A stretch of DNA of 64,000 nucleotides. It comes from Planctomycetia bacterium. GTDB taxonomy: Bacteria; Planctomycetota; Planctomycetia; Pirellulales; PNKZ01. Positions 1 to 9,005 of the stretch are shown here, in pieces (position 1 is the stretch's first letter; each line of letters opens with the position of its first letter). Where the stretch lies: positions 1 through 64,000 of the forward strand of contig JAIOPP010000059.1 of the NCBI GenBank assembly GCA_021413845.1, given 5' to 3'. Both the position numbers and the translations under genes were made by a program. The notes under the pieces are model-generated. The model was not told where the DNA came from and did no database searches. It was given only the letters and a program-made list of their open reading frames with translations.

Positions 1-818
1 GTGAACTTATGCGGGCTCGAGCGATGCGAGCAAGCGGGCAACTCCAACAGGCCCGTCGCCAACGCGAACCGCAACACCCGACGCGGACTCTTCGTCGTCT
101 TCATACGACGAGAGTTGCCGAACCACCCTTGCTAGCTGACGAATATTATCCGATGTTTTCTACGGAGCAGCTGTTACTTATTTACGACACTTGCGAGACG
201 AGATACATCGCGTCACTCGAATCGCAATTCCACGAGCGTGATTGGTATTCGCATTTGCGATTACTTCAACCGTGATTTCTTCGTGGTTGGGAACATAAGA
301 TCGCCCTGGATCTGATGAGCCCGTCATTCGGAGCTCACAGTCGATGCATTGCGTGAATTATGCGAGGGCTCCGATCACGGTTCGCGCGGTGCCTCATTGA
401 GTGCGAAAGTGCTCAGCGGCGTGATCGTGAACATTCGCAAGTCGTCGCAGAATGAAAAGTCCCGTGCGAAAGCAAGAAATGCGCCTCCGCACGGGACCGA
501 AGTCCGTTGACGTGTTCAGGCTCGTACTAGGCAGCCGCTGTTGCAGAGTGAGCCAGGGAGTAATGCCATGTGCCGGCAGCAGCCGTGCCTCCACGAATTA
601 ATCGTTGCCGGATTCTCCCCGCGCGGAAACAGCTCGCCAAGCCTTCTAATGCCATGATCTGATTGAGCGACGTAAGTTCAGTCAAATCCCGAAACGTTTG
701 CGGACCGTTGCATCCATGCAGAGCATCCTCGAGCCTCAATCCGGACTCGCGGGCGATATCACGGATATGCGGTTGCGGACCTTGAGGCGTTCATCGCCAA
801 ACGGAGTTCCGATTCGGT
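1..818. other. No supportable gene; probable element DNA
   Basis: Short reading frames exist on both strands (for example 9-275 plus and 527-739 minus), but none shows a recognisable domain, a convincing ribosome binding site or the codon pattern of the neighbouring genes. A frame without a start that ends near 140 on the plus strand could be the disordered tail of a gene entering from the left, but this cannot be shown from here. Confidence 0.4.
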
Positions 819-824
819 ATGATC
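819..824 (+). promoter_or_regulatory. Possible -10 element (TATGAT) ahead of the integrase
   Basis: TATGAT matches the bacterial -10 consensus well, but no good -35 lies 16-18 bases upstream. If used, the RNA would start at about 831, exactly where the GC-rich hairpin begins, so that the integrase mRNA would open with a terminator-like structure. Confidence 0.25.
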
Positions 825-831
825 TTGGGAG

Positions 832-872
832 CGGGCGTCGTCGTGTCCCGGCGGCGCCCGCTTTTTTCTTTT
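832..872 (+). terminator. Intrinsic terminator-like hairpin just before the integrase
   Basis: The arms GCGGGCG (832-838) and CGCCCGC (855-861) pair perfectly and are followed at once by a T-rich run (862-872). This is a textbook Rho-independent terminator shape. It ends only 14 bases before the integrase ATG, overlapping the region where the integrase leader and its AGGA ribosome binding site (873-876) lie. It either ends an upstream transcript or attenuates integrase expression. Confidence 0.6.
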
Positions 873-885
873 AGGATTCAAAGCT

Positions 886-2214
886 ATGGCAAGCATCACG
901 AGCGAAGAGAACGACCGTCGCACGATTCAATTCAAGATCGGCGGGCAGAAGCGGAAGAGTATCCGCCTCGGCAAGATGACGATCAAGGACGCCGAGACGC
1001 TCAAGCTTCGAGTCGAGTATCTCATCACGGCCAAGATCGCCGGGCATGCGATCGACAACGATTCCTCGCGATGGCTCGCGAAGCTCGATCAGTCGCTGCA
1101 CGACAAGCTTGCCGATGTCGAACTCGTGCCGCGGCGGAATAATATCAAGCTCAAGCCGTTTCTCGACCAGTACATTGCCGGCCGCAAGGATCTCAAGCCG
1201 TCGACGATGATGCACATTCGGCAATCGGCCGGAAAGCTCGTCGAGTGTTACGGCGCCGATCGCGACTTGAAATCGATCGGGCCGACCGACGCCGAGCAGT
1301 TCCGCACGATGCTGCTCGATGAAGGGATGGCCGAGAACACGACTCGGCGGCACTGCGGTCGGGCGAAGCAGTTTTGGAATGCGGCGATTCGGAAAGACTT
1401 CGTCGCGAAGAATCAGTTCGTTGATATCGTGTCGAACGTCAGAGGGAACCCGAGTCGCTTCTACTATCTCACGGCCGAAGATGCCGCAAAGGTCTTAGAC
1501 GCTTGCCCCGATGCCGAATGGCGGTTGATCTTCGCCCTGAGTCGCTTCGGCGGCTTGCGTTGTCCTTCGGAGCATCTGCTGCTGAAGTGGAGCGATATCG
1601 ACTGGGGCAAGAACCGCATGCGCGTTTGGTCGCCGAAGACCGAGCATCACGAAGGGAAAGAATCGCGCATGGTTCCACTGTTCCCCGAGCTTCGACCGCA
1701 TCTCGAAGCATCCTTCGCACAAGCGCCTAAGAGCTCTGATTTCGTTATCACGCGGTATCGCTCGGCGAAGGTGAATCTTCGCACTCACTTCGAGCGAATC
1801 ATCCTCCGCGCGGGCCTGACGCCATGGGAAAAGCTCTTCCAGAATCTCCGCAGCACTCGGCAAAGCGAGCTCGTGATTCAGGGATTCGCGCCGCATATCG
1901 TCTGCGCGTGGATCGGAAACACCGAAGCGGTCGCGAATAAGCACTACTTCCAAGTGCCCGACTCGGAGTTTGAGCGGGCCGCGAAGGCTCGCACGCCCGA
2001 GGCTGCGAAGGTCGTCGAAACGACCGAAAGCGCGCTGCAAAATCCGGTGCAGTACGCGGCGGGTTCGGCTCGTAGCGAGCCGGATAGAAATACAGAAACC
2101 CTCGCAATTCCGGTGAATTACGAGGGCTTACGATACTGTACGAACGATCAAGCTCCCCGACAAGGACTCGAACCTTGGACCTTGCGATTAACAGTCGCGC
2201 GCTCTACCAACTGA
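886..2214 (+). CDS. Tyrosine recombinase/integrase
   Basis: A 442-residue site-specific recombinase of the tyrosine family. An N-terminal SAM-like DNA-binding part covers roughly residues 75-185 and the catalytic domain roughly 195-365. Visible catalytic positions are Arg225 (GGLRCPSE), Lys251 after the beta-hairpin, Arg322 in QNLR and the nucleophile Tyr354 (NKHYFQV). The first position of the usual HxxR box is Gln319, and the position of the second His is Asn345 in WIGN. The start has AGGA nine bases upstream. The last 20 or so codons (from about residue 423) lie inside tRNA-Asn on the opposite strand, so the native C-terminus was supplied by the integration target. It probably mobilises the element to its left. 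Confidence 0.88.
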   Translation: MASITSEENDRRTIQFKIGGQKRKSIRLGKMTIKDAETLKLRVEYLITAKIAGHAIDNDSSRWLAKLDQSLHDKLADVELVPRRNNIKLKPFLDQYIAGRKDLKPSTMMHIRQSAGKLVECYGADRDLKSIGPTDAEQFRTMLLDEGMAENTTRRHCGRAKQFWNAAIRKDFVAKNQFVDIVSNVRGNPSRFYYLTAEDAAKVLDACPDAEWRLIFALSRFGGLRCPSEHLLLKWSDIDWGKNRMRVWSPKTEHHEGKESRMVPLFPELRPHLEASFAQAPKSSDFVITRYRSAKVNLRTHFERIILRAGLTPWEKLFQNLRSTRQSELVIQGFAPHIVCAWIGNTEAVANKHYFQVPDSEFERAAKARTPEAAKVVETTESALQNPVQYAAGSARSEPDRNTETLAIPVNYEGLRYCTNDQAPRQGLEPWTLRLTVARSTN

Positions 2215-2225
2215 GCTATCGGGGA
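2153..2225 (-). tRNA. tRNA-Asn (GTT)
   Basis: The minus strand folds as a complete 73-base tRNA. The acceptor stem TCCCCGA/TCGGGGA is perfect, the D arm contains AGCTCAGTTGGTAGAGC, the anticodon loop is CTGTTAA with anticodon GTT, and the T arm contains GGTTCGAGTCC. The discriminator base is G, as expected for Asn. CCA is not encoded. It overlaps the 3' end of the integrase gene on the other strand and is the likely attachment site. Confidence 0.93.
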
Positions 2226-2396
2226 AAGTAGTAGGAATAAGATAAATCAATCGCGGAAGTTCGGCAAGTCCTGATCTGCAACCGACTTTGCCCTGCCGCT
2301 TAACCGAAACTCGGCCTTCTCCGGTGTTGCGTCCATGCTTGCACGGCCGCTTTGGCAACAGCGTGAAAGCTCTTGAAGGATACGACACCGCTTCGC

Positions 2397-3308
2397 TTAC
2401 GGTTTCATTTCTCCGTTGACGAATAATCGGTTGTGGCCGCCCGTGCGGACGATTGGCGGGGCGGGGTTTTCCAGCAGCTCGCACTGCTTCAGGCTCAGCG
2501 TCGAGTAGCCGTCGACGATGGTTTGCGCTGAGCCGTTATTACCCAACAAACAGCCGTCGGCTTCGACTTGCGAACTACCGCCGACGACGAGCCCGGCGCG
2601 ACCGTTGCCGCGTAGGATCAAGCCGCCAAGACGGGCATTGCGAACGCCGTCGTTAACGTTGACCCCGTCGCGACGAAAGCCTTGAATCGTCAGGTCGACG
2701 ATGCGCACGTCGTGGACGTGATAGAGCGTAATGCCGACCGGAAGCGCGGCGTAGTAGAGCGTATAGTCGTGCGGGATCTTGCTCGGTTCCAAACGGAAAT
2801 AGATGTATCCGTCGTGCGAGCACCATTGCCCCGGAGCGAGCGTCGGGAGCTTGCCTGAGGCTGCTTCGACCGGAATCTTCGCGACCGGCTTTCCGTCGGC
2901 GAAGAAGAGTTGGTGCCATCCGCCTTGCGGAGGATGGAAGCGATAAAGATCGCCTCGAACCGCCTCCCAAGCCTTGACCGGAATCGGCAAAGTGCCGTCG
3001 AGCACGGCGCCGTTGCCCAAGATCGTGAAAGGCTGAACCGCGCTACCCGATTGATCGGCCGACGAAAGACTCAAGCTCTCGCGGTAAGCGATGCCGGTAT
3101 TCGCGACGACCAGCAGGTCGCCCGGCCGCGCAAGCTGGATCGCTCGCCCGATGGTGCGGACGGGCCCGCCGTTCACGGTCGACTCGGGCGAGGTTCCGTC
3201 CGCTTGGTCGTCGCCGGCGATGTTGCTGATGTAAAGCTGACGTGCCGAGGCCGCGTCGGCGAAGCCGAGCAACAAACCGCAAAGCATCGCTAGTGGGCGA
3301 AAGCGCAT
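2397..3308 (-). CDS. Secreted right-handed beta-helix protein
   Basis: A 303-residue protein with an N-terminal signal peptide (hydrophobic core LAMLCGLLLG, cleavage likely after ADAASA near residue 22). The mature part begins with YISNIAGDDQADGTSPE, the opening of many pectate-lyase-like beta-helix proteins, followed by GPVRTIGRAIQLARPGD. The second half has the short glycine- and asparagine-rich turns of a parallel beta-helix (VNDGVRNARLGGLILRGNG, LGNNGSAQTIVDG). It is probably exported and may bind or cleave polysaccharide, but no catalytic residues can be assigned. It lies 193 bases downstream of the aas-like gene on the same strand. Confidence 0.75.
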   Translation of the reverse strand: MRFRPLAMLCGLLLGFADAASARQLYISNIAGDDQADGTSPESTVNGGPVRTIGRAIQLARPGDLLVVANTGIAYRESLSLSSADQSGSAVQPFTILGNGAVLDGTLPIPVKAWEAVRGDLYRFHPPQGGWHQLFFADGKPVAKIPVEAASGKLPTLAPGQWCSHDGYIYFRLEPSKIPHDYTLYYAALPVGITLYHVHDVRIVDLTIQGFRRDGVNVNDGVRNARLGGLILRGNGRAGLVVGGSSQVEADGCLLGNNGSAQTIVDGYSTLSLKQCELLENPAPPIVRTGGHNRLFVNGEMKP

Positions 3309-3501
3309 CTGGAAAACTCCGAAACGGAAAATCGTCCTCTAACTCTAGCACGCGGTTTGTGCCGAGCTTGACGATTTTCCCGCATCCCCTTTGCCGGATC
3401 GCTGTTTTCCTGCGTTTGCAGCGCAAGAACAAACCGCTCGCGATGGAGAGAAATGCCGGAATTGGGCAGTTCGGGGCAGGCTCAAGGAGCCGCTCAAGCG
3501 T

Positions 3502-6500
3502 TTAGCGAGGCCCGAACTTTTCCAACGCAACGGTTTTGATGCCGCGCAGATCGAGCTTCCCGGTCCCTAGAACCGGAATCTTCTCGACTTCGATGAAGCT
3601 GTCGGCGGAAGGGATCCAGAGGTTCGGCAAACCGGAAGTTTGCAAAGCCTTCACGATCGCGTCGGGAGTTTGTTCGAGCTTCGTATGCACCACGACGATG
3701 CGCTCGCCCCGCTTATCGTCGGGCACCGCCGTGACGACGTAGCTGGTCTCGTCTTCGCCGGATTTGATGATCGTGGCGAGCGTCTCTTCGATCTTGATGT
3801 GCGGCACCATTTCGCCGGCGATCTTCGAGAACCGGCTTTCACGGCCGGTGATCTTGATGAAGCCGTCGCGGTCGAGCAGGGCGACGTCGCCCGTCATGTA
3901 CCAACCGTCGCGAATCACTTGCGCCGTCTTGTCCGGTTGATGCAAGTATCCGAGCATCACGTTCGGGCCTTTGATCCAAAGCATGCCGGGCTTGTCGGCC
4001 GGCAGCTCTTCGCCCGTGTCGAGATCGGTAATCTTCGCAATGACGCCCGGCACCGCGCGCCCGACGGTTCCTTCTTTCGCAACTGCTTGATCTTGCTTCG
4101 GCGCTCGCGAAGCAGGAACGTTGACCGACACCAGCGGCGAAAGCTCCGTGCAACCGTAGCCTTCCGAGGGGCGAACGCCGAATTGTTTCTCGAACGCATC
4201 GCAAAGATCGACCGGCAGTTTCTCCGCCCCGGCAACGACGACGTCGACCGTCGCGAGATCTTCTTTCGGACAGCGGCGCAGATAAGAACGGAGAAACGTC
4301 GGCGTCGCGAGCAGAATCGTCACCTTATGGGTGCGGCAAAGCTCGCCGATTTGGCGCGCGTCGAGCGGCGAGAAGTGATAAGCCCCTTTAGGGGGCAGCG
4401 TGAGGATCGTCCAAAGCGTGACGGTGTAGCCGAACGAATGAAAGAACGGCAAGATGCCGGCGATCACGTCCGATTCGCGCAAGTGAACCACTTGATTGAT
4501 CGCCGCGACGTTCGTGCCGATGTTGTCGTAAGAGAGCATCACTCCCTTCGGTTCGCCGGTGCTGCCCGACGTGAAGATCACGGTGAGCAAGTCATCGGGC
4601 GAAATCGTGGTGAGGCCGAAGATTCGTTCGAGCAATGCAACCGGCAGCGCATAGGCTTGCGCGCCGACGACGACCTTATCGAGCGTCGTTACCTTATCGC
4701 GGAAGTCTTCGAGATACACGATCTCGGCGTCCAACTTCATATCGAGCTTCTGCATCACCTTCCGGCTCGTCAACACATGGCGAATGCCGGCTTGCTTGAT
4801 GCAGGCGTTCATCACGTCGGCAGACATCGTGTAGTTCAGGTTCACAGAAACACGCTTGCCGAGCGCCAGCGCCGAGTTCGCCAAGAGCCCGCCGACGGAA
4901 GGGGGAAGCAACACGCCGACGAAGCGTTCGTCGGCGGCCAAGGTGTGCCGGCGCAACAAGCGTTCGAGCATGAGCGTCCGGAGCAGCATCGTGCCGCCGG
5001 TGAGTTCGGCTCCCATCGTGTCGGCCGCTTTCGAGCGGCTCCGGCTCTTTCGGCATTCGCGCAGAAAACGTCGCGTAAGAATCATGGTATGAGGCTTTCG
5101 TAGTTCATCGGCGTGCTGCCAAACCATTTCCACCGCTCGGCGCACCGGTGCGACTTCCTCCGTGCCGACGAGCGGCGGCCCATAGTGAACGGCCAAAGGG
5201 TGTCGCCATTTCTTCGGCCGCTTCCAAAAAAACTTCCCTTCGGAGAAGCTGAAGATGGTCCCCCACAAGCCTTCGAGATACATCGGCACGATCGGCGCGC
5301 CGGTATCTTTCAGCACTTTGAGGAGGCCGGGCTGAAATTGCAAGAGCTGTCCGGTTCGCGACAAACATCCTTCGGCAAAAATGCAGACATACTCACCGTT
5401 GCGGATCGCTTCGCGCGCTTCTCGAATCGCGCCGACCGCTTGCCGAGTCCCGGGCTCGATCGGAATCACATTCGTAAATTTGCAAAACCAAGCCGTGGCA
5501 GGATGCTGCACGTAAGCCGCATAGGCGATCATTCGCGGCGGGCGCGGGCACGTGATGCCGATCAACAGACCATCGACCCAAGACAGGTGATTGCATACCA
5601 AGAGCGCGCCGCCGCGCGGTAAGTCGTCGCGGCCGTAAGCTTCGACGCGAAAGAAGCAGCGAAACAACATGCCGACGAGCACGCGCACCACCATCATGCG
5701 CGCCACGTAAAAGCCGAAGAGCGCTAGCGGCAACGACAACAACCCGGCCGAAAGAAATACGCCGCGCGGCGAGAGGAGCGGCTCTCGGTAGACGAAGATA
5801 TCTTGTGAGAGCAACAGGTAGAAGAAGCCGGTCGCGGCCAACATCGAGAGAAAGGCGACGAAGTTGTTGGCCGCTAAAATCGAGCCCCGTTTCTCGGGCG
5901 GACTGCGACCTTGGATGTAGGAGTAGAGCGGCACGTTGACCAAGCCGCCGCCGAAGCCGAGCACGAGCAGCGCCACGACCGTGGCGGCGTAGGAATCGAA
6001 TGTGAAATACAGGGCCGCGCTCGCCAGCGAGAAGAGCAACGCCCCGATCGGCACCAGCCCGAGTTCGATGATCCCGGCGGAGAGGATGCCCGCAGCAACG
6101 CTTCCCAGGCCGGCCCCGAGCGTGAGCGCTCCGAGCAACATGCCCCGATCCAAGTCTTTTACGTGCAATATCTCGGCGGCATACGAGAGCGTCGTCAGCG
6201 ACGAGAAGGTGCCGAGCGACCAATAGAAAGCATACGTCGCGACGACCATCGACATGTGTTTGCTGACTCGCAACGAACGGAGATCGGCAGCCATCGTGCG
6301 CGGGAAGTTCCACGATAGCCGAACCGTGGCGTCGGCCGCGGGCAGTTGCTTGATCAGGAGCGATGCGCCGACGCCGACGACGCCGATGCAAACGAACGCG
6401 ATCGCCATCAGCCACCAATCGCCGCCGTCGTCGCCGAACGAAGTCGACCCATACTGCGAAAAACTAAACGCAAACAGCCAGCTACCGAGCCCGTAACCGA

Positions 6501-6999
6501 CGACCAATGCGATCACGGTAACCAAGCCGATCACGGCGTTCGCTCCCGGAATGCGCTCGAAGCGAACCATGTCGGGAATCGAGCCGAGCTTCGACGGGTT
6601 GCAAAGGGCAAGCGTCGCCGCGAAACAAAACGCGACGATGCAGATCGCTTCCGGCAGCCGGCTCAGCAGCGCCGCCACGAGCCCGACCATGCAGACGAGC
6701 TCGGAAATCTTGCAAGCGACGAGCACGCGTTGCTTCGACACCCGATCGGCCAGATAACCCGCGACCGGCGACAGAATGATCCAGGGAACGAGAAAGCAAA
6801 TTGCCGGCATCGCGATCGCGAGGGCTTGCCGCTGCTCGGAGAGCAGGGCGGCGCAGGCCGTCGGCAGGATGTAGCGCAGCGAAGCGTCGTTCGTCGCCCC
6901 TAAGAATTGGGTCACGACGAGCGCGAGAAAGCTACGACTCAGGAGTTCGTTACGATCGACGGCAGCAGGAGCTGAGCTAGGAGTGGGCGGGGCCTTCAT
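3502..6999 (-). CDS. aas: LplT-PlsC-acyl-ACP synthetase fusion (lysophospholipid repair)
   Basis: A membrane protein of about 1165 residues that joins three functions kept in two genes in Escherichia coli. Residues about 20-440 form a major-facilitator transporter like LplT, which flips lysophospholipids inward. Residues about 445-640 are a PlsC-type acyltransferase with the HxxxxD box in NHLSWVDG (about residue 470) and the FAEGCLSR motif. The rest is an AMP-binding acyl-ACP synthetase with FTSGSTGEPKG (about residue 810), YGCTELSP and GWYMTGDVA. Together they would re-acylate 2-lysophosphatidylethanolamine. The frame is open to 7092, but the Met at 6999 starts just before the transporter domain and is preferred. 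Such fusions are known in other bacteria. Confidence 0.9.
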   Translation of the reverse strand: MKAPPTPSSAPAAVDRNELLSRSFLALVVTQFLGATNDASLRYILPTACAALLSEQRQALAIAMPAICFLVPWIILSPVAGYLADRVSKQRVLVACKISELVCMVGLVAALLSRLPEAICIVAFCFAATLALCNPSKLGSIPDMVRFERIPGANAVIGLVTVIALVVGYGLGSWLFAFSFSQYGSTSFGDDGGDWWLMAIAFVCIGVVGVGASLLIKQLPAADATVRLSWNFPRTMAADLRSLRVSKHMSMVVATYAFYWSLGTFSSLTTLSYAAEILHVKDLDRGMLLGALTLGAGLGSVAAGILSAGIIELGLVPIGALLFSLASAALYFTFDSYAATVVALLVLGFGGGLVNVPLYSYIQGRSPPEKRGSILAANNFVAFLSMLAATGFFYLLLSQDIFVYREPLLSPRGVFLSAGLLSLPLALFGFYVARMMVVRVLVGMLFRCFFRVEAYGRDDLPRGGALLVCNHLSWVDGLLIGITCPRPPRMIAYAAYVQHPATAWFCKFTNVIPIEPGTRQAVGAIREAREAIRNGEYVCIFAEGCLSRTGQLLQFQPGLLKVLKDTGAPIVPMYLEGLWGTIFSFSEGKFFWKRPKKWRHPLAVHYGPPLVGTEEVAPVRRAVEMVWQHADELRKPHTMILTRRFLRECRKSRSRSKAADTMGAELTGGTMLLRTLMLERLLRRHTLAADERFVGVLLPPSVGGLLANSALALGKRVSVNLNYTMSADVMNACIKQAGIRHVLTSRKVMQKLDMKLDAEIVYLEDFRDKVTTLDKVVVGAQAYALPVALLERIFGLTTISPDDLLTVIFTSGSTGEPKGVMLSYDNIGTNVAAINQVVHLRESDVIAGILPFFHSFGYTVTLWTILTLPPKGAYHFSPLDARQIGELCRTHKVTILLATPTFLRSYLRRCPKEDLATVDVVVAGAEKLPVDLCDAFEKQFGVRPSEGYGCTELSPLVSVNVPASRAPKQDQAVAKEGTVGRAVPGVIAKITDLDTGEELPADKPGMLWIKGPNVMLGYLHQPDKTAQVIRDGWYMTGDVALLDRDGFIKITGRESRFSKIAGEMVPHIKIEETLATIIKSGEDETSYVVTAVPDDKRGERIVVVHTKLEQTPDAIVKALQTSGLPNLWIPSADSFIEVEKIPVLGTGKLDLRGIKTVALEKFGPR

Positions 7000-7301
7000 G
7001 CCGGAAAAAATAGAAGTCCTAACGGTGCGAGAGAATGCGGAGGTCCGGAGCCGGGCAGGAGAGAACAGGCCGTGAATTTTGCCGGAAATCACAATCTAAG
7101 TGCCCCCCTGTCGGGCGTCAACGCGACAAGTGGAAAGCGTTGTGAATACGAACGCCGGCTAAGTCGCCTACCGCCTCCGACGGTTCAGCCTTCTCACGAA
7201 GCAGCGACTTCGCTAGACTCCCGCACCCAATTCCGATGCCGACCACGCAATCGGACTTTTCGGCGACGTTCCACCGACTATCGCAGGCAGGAGACGTGAA
7301 G
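7000..7301. other. Divergent intergenic region
   Basis: It separates the aas-like gene (minus) from a small membrane protein gene (plus) and should hold promoters for both. I see no strong paired -35/-10 boxes, RNA gene or repeat here. AGGAG precedes the plus-strand start at 7302. Confidence 0.4.
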
Positions 7302-7622
7302 ATGAGAGGTTTCGGCCCGTTTCTCATGGGATGCATTTTCGGGGGCGTCGCGGTGTTCGCGTCGTTGTCGTACCACTTCGTGCAAACGAAAGACGGCGTC
7401 GAAATGATTCCGAAACTCACTCCGACGTTCACGGAAACCTACGTGGATTGCCGCGCATTCGGTCCGACCGACTGGGCCCAACACAAACAGCTCACGGCCG
7501 CGATCACGCAGGCCAATAAGTTCGAGAAAGTTATCGGCGGCCAAGCCGTGCATCAGATCCAAGACGCCGCGCAAGGCTTCGTCGATCAATTCGGCCGAGC
7601 CCCGGCGAATCCGCAGCGCTAG
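7302..7622 (+). CDS. Small membrane-anchored protein of unknown function
   Basis: About 106 residues from the Met at 7302. That start is preferred over the longer frame from 7236 because GCAGGAG lies directly upstream and the hydrophobic segment then becomes N-terminal. Residues 5-25 (FLMGCIFGGVAVFASLSYHFV) form a single membrane anchor or uncleaved signal. The rest is soluble, containing YVDCRAFGPTDWAQHKQL and a C-terminal amphipathic part, probably on the outer face. I do not recognise the family. Confidence 0.65.
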   Translation: MRGFGPFLMGCIFGGVAVFASLSYHFVQTKDGVEMIPKLTPTFTETYVDCRAFGPTDWAQHKQLTAAITQANKFEKVIGGQAVHQIQDAAQGFVDQFGRAPANPQR

Positions 7623-7779
7623 CCCGACCGTGGCCCGGCGCGGTCGCTAGAATCGGCGCATTCGCTACCTGATTCGGAGCGTTGAAGTAACGCCGCTTGC
7701 GTGGTCGATCTTGAGGGTACGTCGTGAGCGCGACCGCACCTCTACGCACCCCGCCGGTTCGCCGTTTCGGAGACGTTCC

Positions 7780-8076
7780 GTGGAACTGAATCGCTACCAC
7801 TACTTCATCGCAGGAATCTTCATCCTGCTCGTCGGCATCCAACTACGGATGGTCGAGTCGTACGTGCTCAACGAAGAGTCGACCCGTTGGCTGATGGAAC
7901 AGTCGGAAGAACCGAGCGTGCAAATCGTCAACACGACGACGAAGCTGTTTCCGGCCGCGGGCCCTTTGCCGCGAAAAACGGTCGTGCCGCCGCAATGGAT
8001 CGGTTGGGCCGCGATCTCGCTCGGTTCCGTCTTAATTCTGCATAGCCTCGCGATGCCCAAGCCGGGCGGCGGCTAA
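7780..8076 (+). CDS. Small two-helix membrane protein, unknown
   Basis: About 98 residues from a GTG at 7780 (VELNRYHYFIAG), with GGAG upstream. The in-frame Met at 7711 gives an Arg-rich extension that looks like leader DNA. Two membrane segments are visible: FIAGIFILLVGIQLRMV at residues about 8-25, and WIGWAAISLGSVLILHSLA near the C-terminus. The intervening loop has about 45 residues. The gene converges on the following minus-strand gene with only five bases between them. No function can be assigned. Confidence 0.6.
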   Translation: MELNRYHYFIAGIFILLVGIQLRMVESYVLNEESTRWLMEQSEEPSVQIVNTTTKLFPAAGPLPRKTVVPPQWIGWAAISLGSVLILHSLAMPKPGGG

Positions 8077-8081
8077 GCGGA

Positions 8082-9005
8082 CTAGGGACCGTAGCTCGAC
8101 GACTCTCGGTGGCCCCGTCCGGTTTGTTCGTTCGGTAAAAACCGCGTACCGAAGGCTTGTTGCGCCCGTTCGCGAACCGGCGAGAATCTTCGCATCGGCA
8201 CGGCGTCGATGCTCGCCTCGAACGCTCCGTCTCCAGGCACCAACAACCGGACGTGTACGAGTGCGTGGTTGCTGAGCCAAAGCTGGTATTCAGGATGCAA
8301 CGCCTGAAACTCAAGCCGCGTCTTGAAGTAGCCGCCCGAGGCTTCCATCTCGGCCACGGTGACTTGGCGCGACCAACGAGCCAGCACGGGAAACGCATTG
8401 CCTCGCGAAAGCGGCGGTTGCCGATCGCCGATGAGCTCCACTTCGAGAGTGCCGTTGATCGGCATCGAAAGGCCGGTGCCATCGAGCGCTGCAAGCGAGA
8501 GGAGCAGACCGTCGGACTCGACATCGGCATCCCAATTGGCGAGGTACGCCTCGACGCTGATACTTCGGACGGGTGAGTATTCGCTTAGCGGTGCGGTCGC
8601 CGAGGCGGGCACGGTCGGCCACGTCCGGAACGTCCCTTTAGCGGCGCTTCCGACTACCGCTCGGCTTTCAATCGGAGCAGTCTTTTTCAGTGGCAGGGTT
8701 TTCCGCAGCGCGATCGCTTGGTCGCGGACACGCTCGATCGGCAGCACCGTGTTTCCCTGGCGCAGCTCGGTGATGGCCGACCATTCGATCGGCCGCAAGA
8801 TCGCCGAGGCTTCCTTGCTGAATCGGAGCCAAAGATGCGAGGCGTCCGAGCGAGGATCGATCTCCGCCGTGAATCGCCGACCGCTCTTCACATGCACCAC
8901 GACCGGTTCGGCCAACGCTTGCGGTACCATCGCCAAGACAACGCCGAACACGAAGCCGAAACGGCAAACGGCTCGAACACAGCGATGGTTGCAAAGACGT
9001 GACAT
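8082..9005 (-). CDS. Secreted protein of unknown function
   Basis: About 307 residues from the Met at 9005, which opens a good signal peptide (VCRFGFVFGVVLAMVPQALA, cleavage after ALA). The mature N-terminus, EPVVVHVKSGRRFTAEID, looks like a small beta domain that recurs in planctomycete exported proteins. The middle contains SPVRSISVEAYLANWDADVESDGLLLSLAALD, and the C-terminal half resembles a beta-sandwich. No catalytic motif is visible. The longer frame to 9077 would place extra charged residues before the signal and is less likely. Confidence 0.65.
   Translation of the reverse strand: MSRLCNHRCVRAVCRFGFVFGVVLAMVPQALAEPVVVHVKSGRRFTAEIDPRSDASHLWLRFSKEASAILRPIEWSAITELRQGNTVLPIERVRDQAIALRKTLPLKKTAPIESRAVVGSAAKGTFRTWPTVPASATAPLSEYSPVRSISVEAYLANWDADVESDGLLLSLAALDGTGLSMPINGTLEVELIGDRQPPLSRGNAFPVLARWSRQVTVAEMEASGGYFKTRLEFQALHPEYQLWLSNHALVHVRLLVPGDGAFEASIDAVPMRRFSPVRERAQQAFGTRFLPNEQTGRGHRESSSYGP

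Larger units (their letters stand above)
1..2225. mobile_element. Right end of a probable tRNA-Asn-integrated element
   Basis: The stretch lies on the 3' side of a tRNA-Asn gene (2153-2225, minus) and carries a tyrosine recombinase (886-2214) pointing at that tRNA. This is the usual geometry of an element inserted at a tRNA 3' end, with the integrase beside the attachment site. The left end and the second copy of the attachment sequence are outside the window, so the boundary is inferred. Positions 1-885 hold no gene I can support. Confidence 0.4.

Noticed and set aside
9-275. 88-residue frame at the window start
   Set aside because: No domain, no good ribosome binding site, and basic low-complexity N-terminal half; coding status cannot be supported.
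3640-5103. 487-residue open frame on the plus strand
   Set aside because: It is antisense to the acyl-ACP synthetase part of the fusion protein, Arg-rich, and without any domain; long open frames opposite real genes are expected at this base composition.
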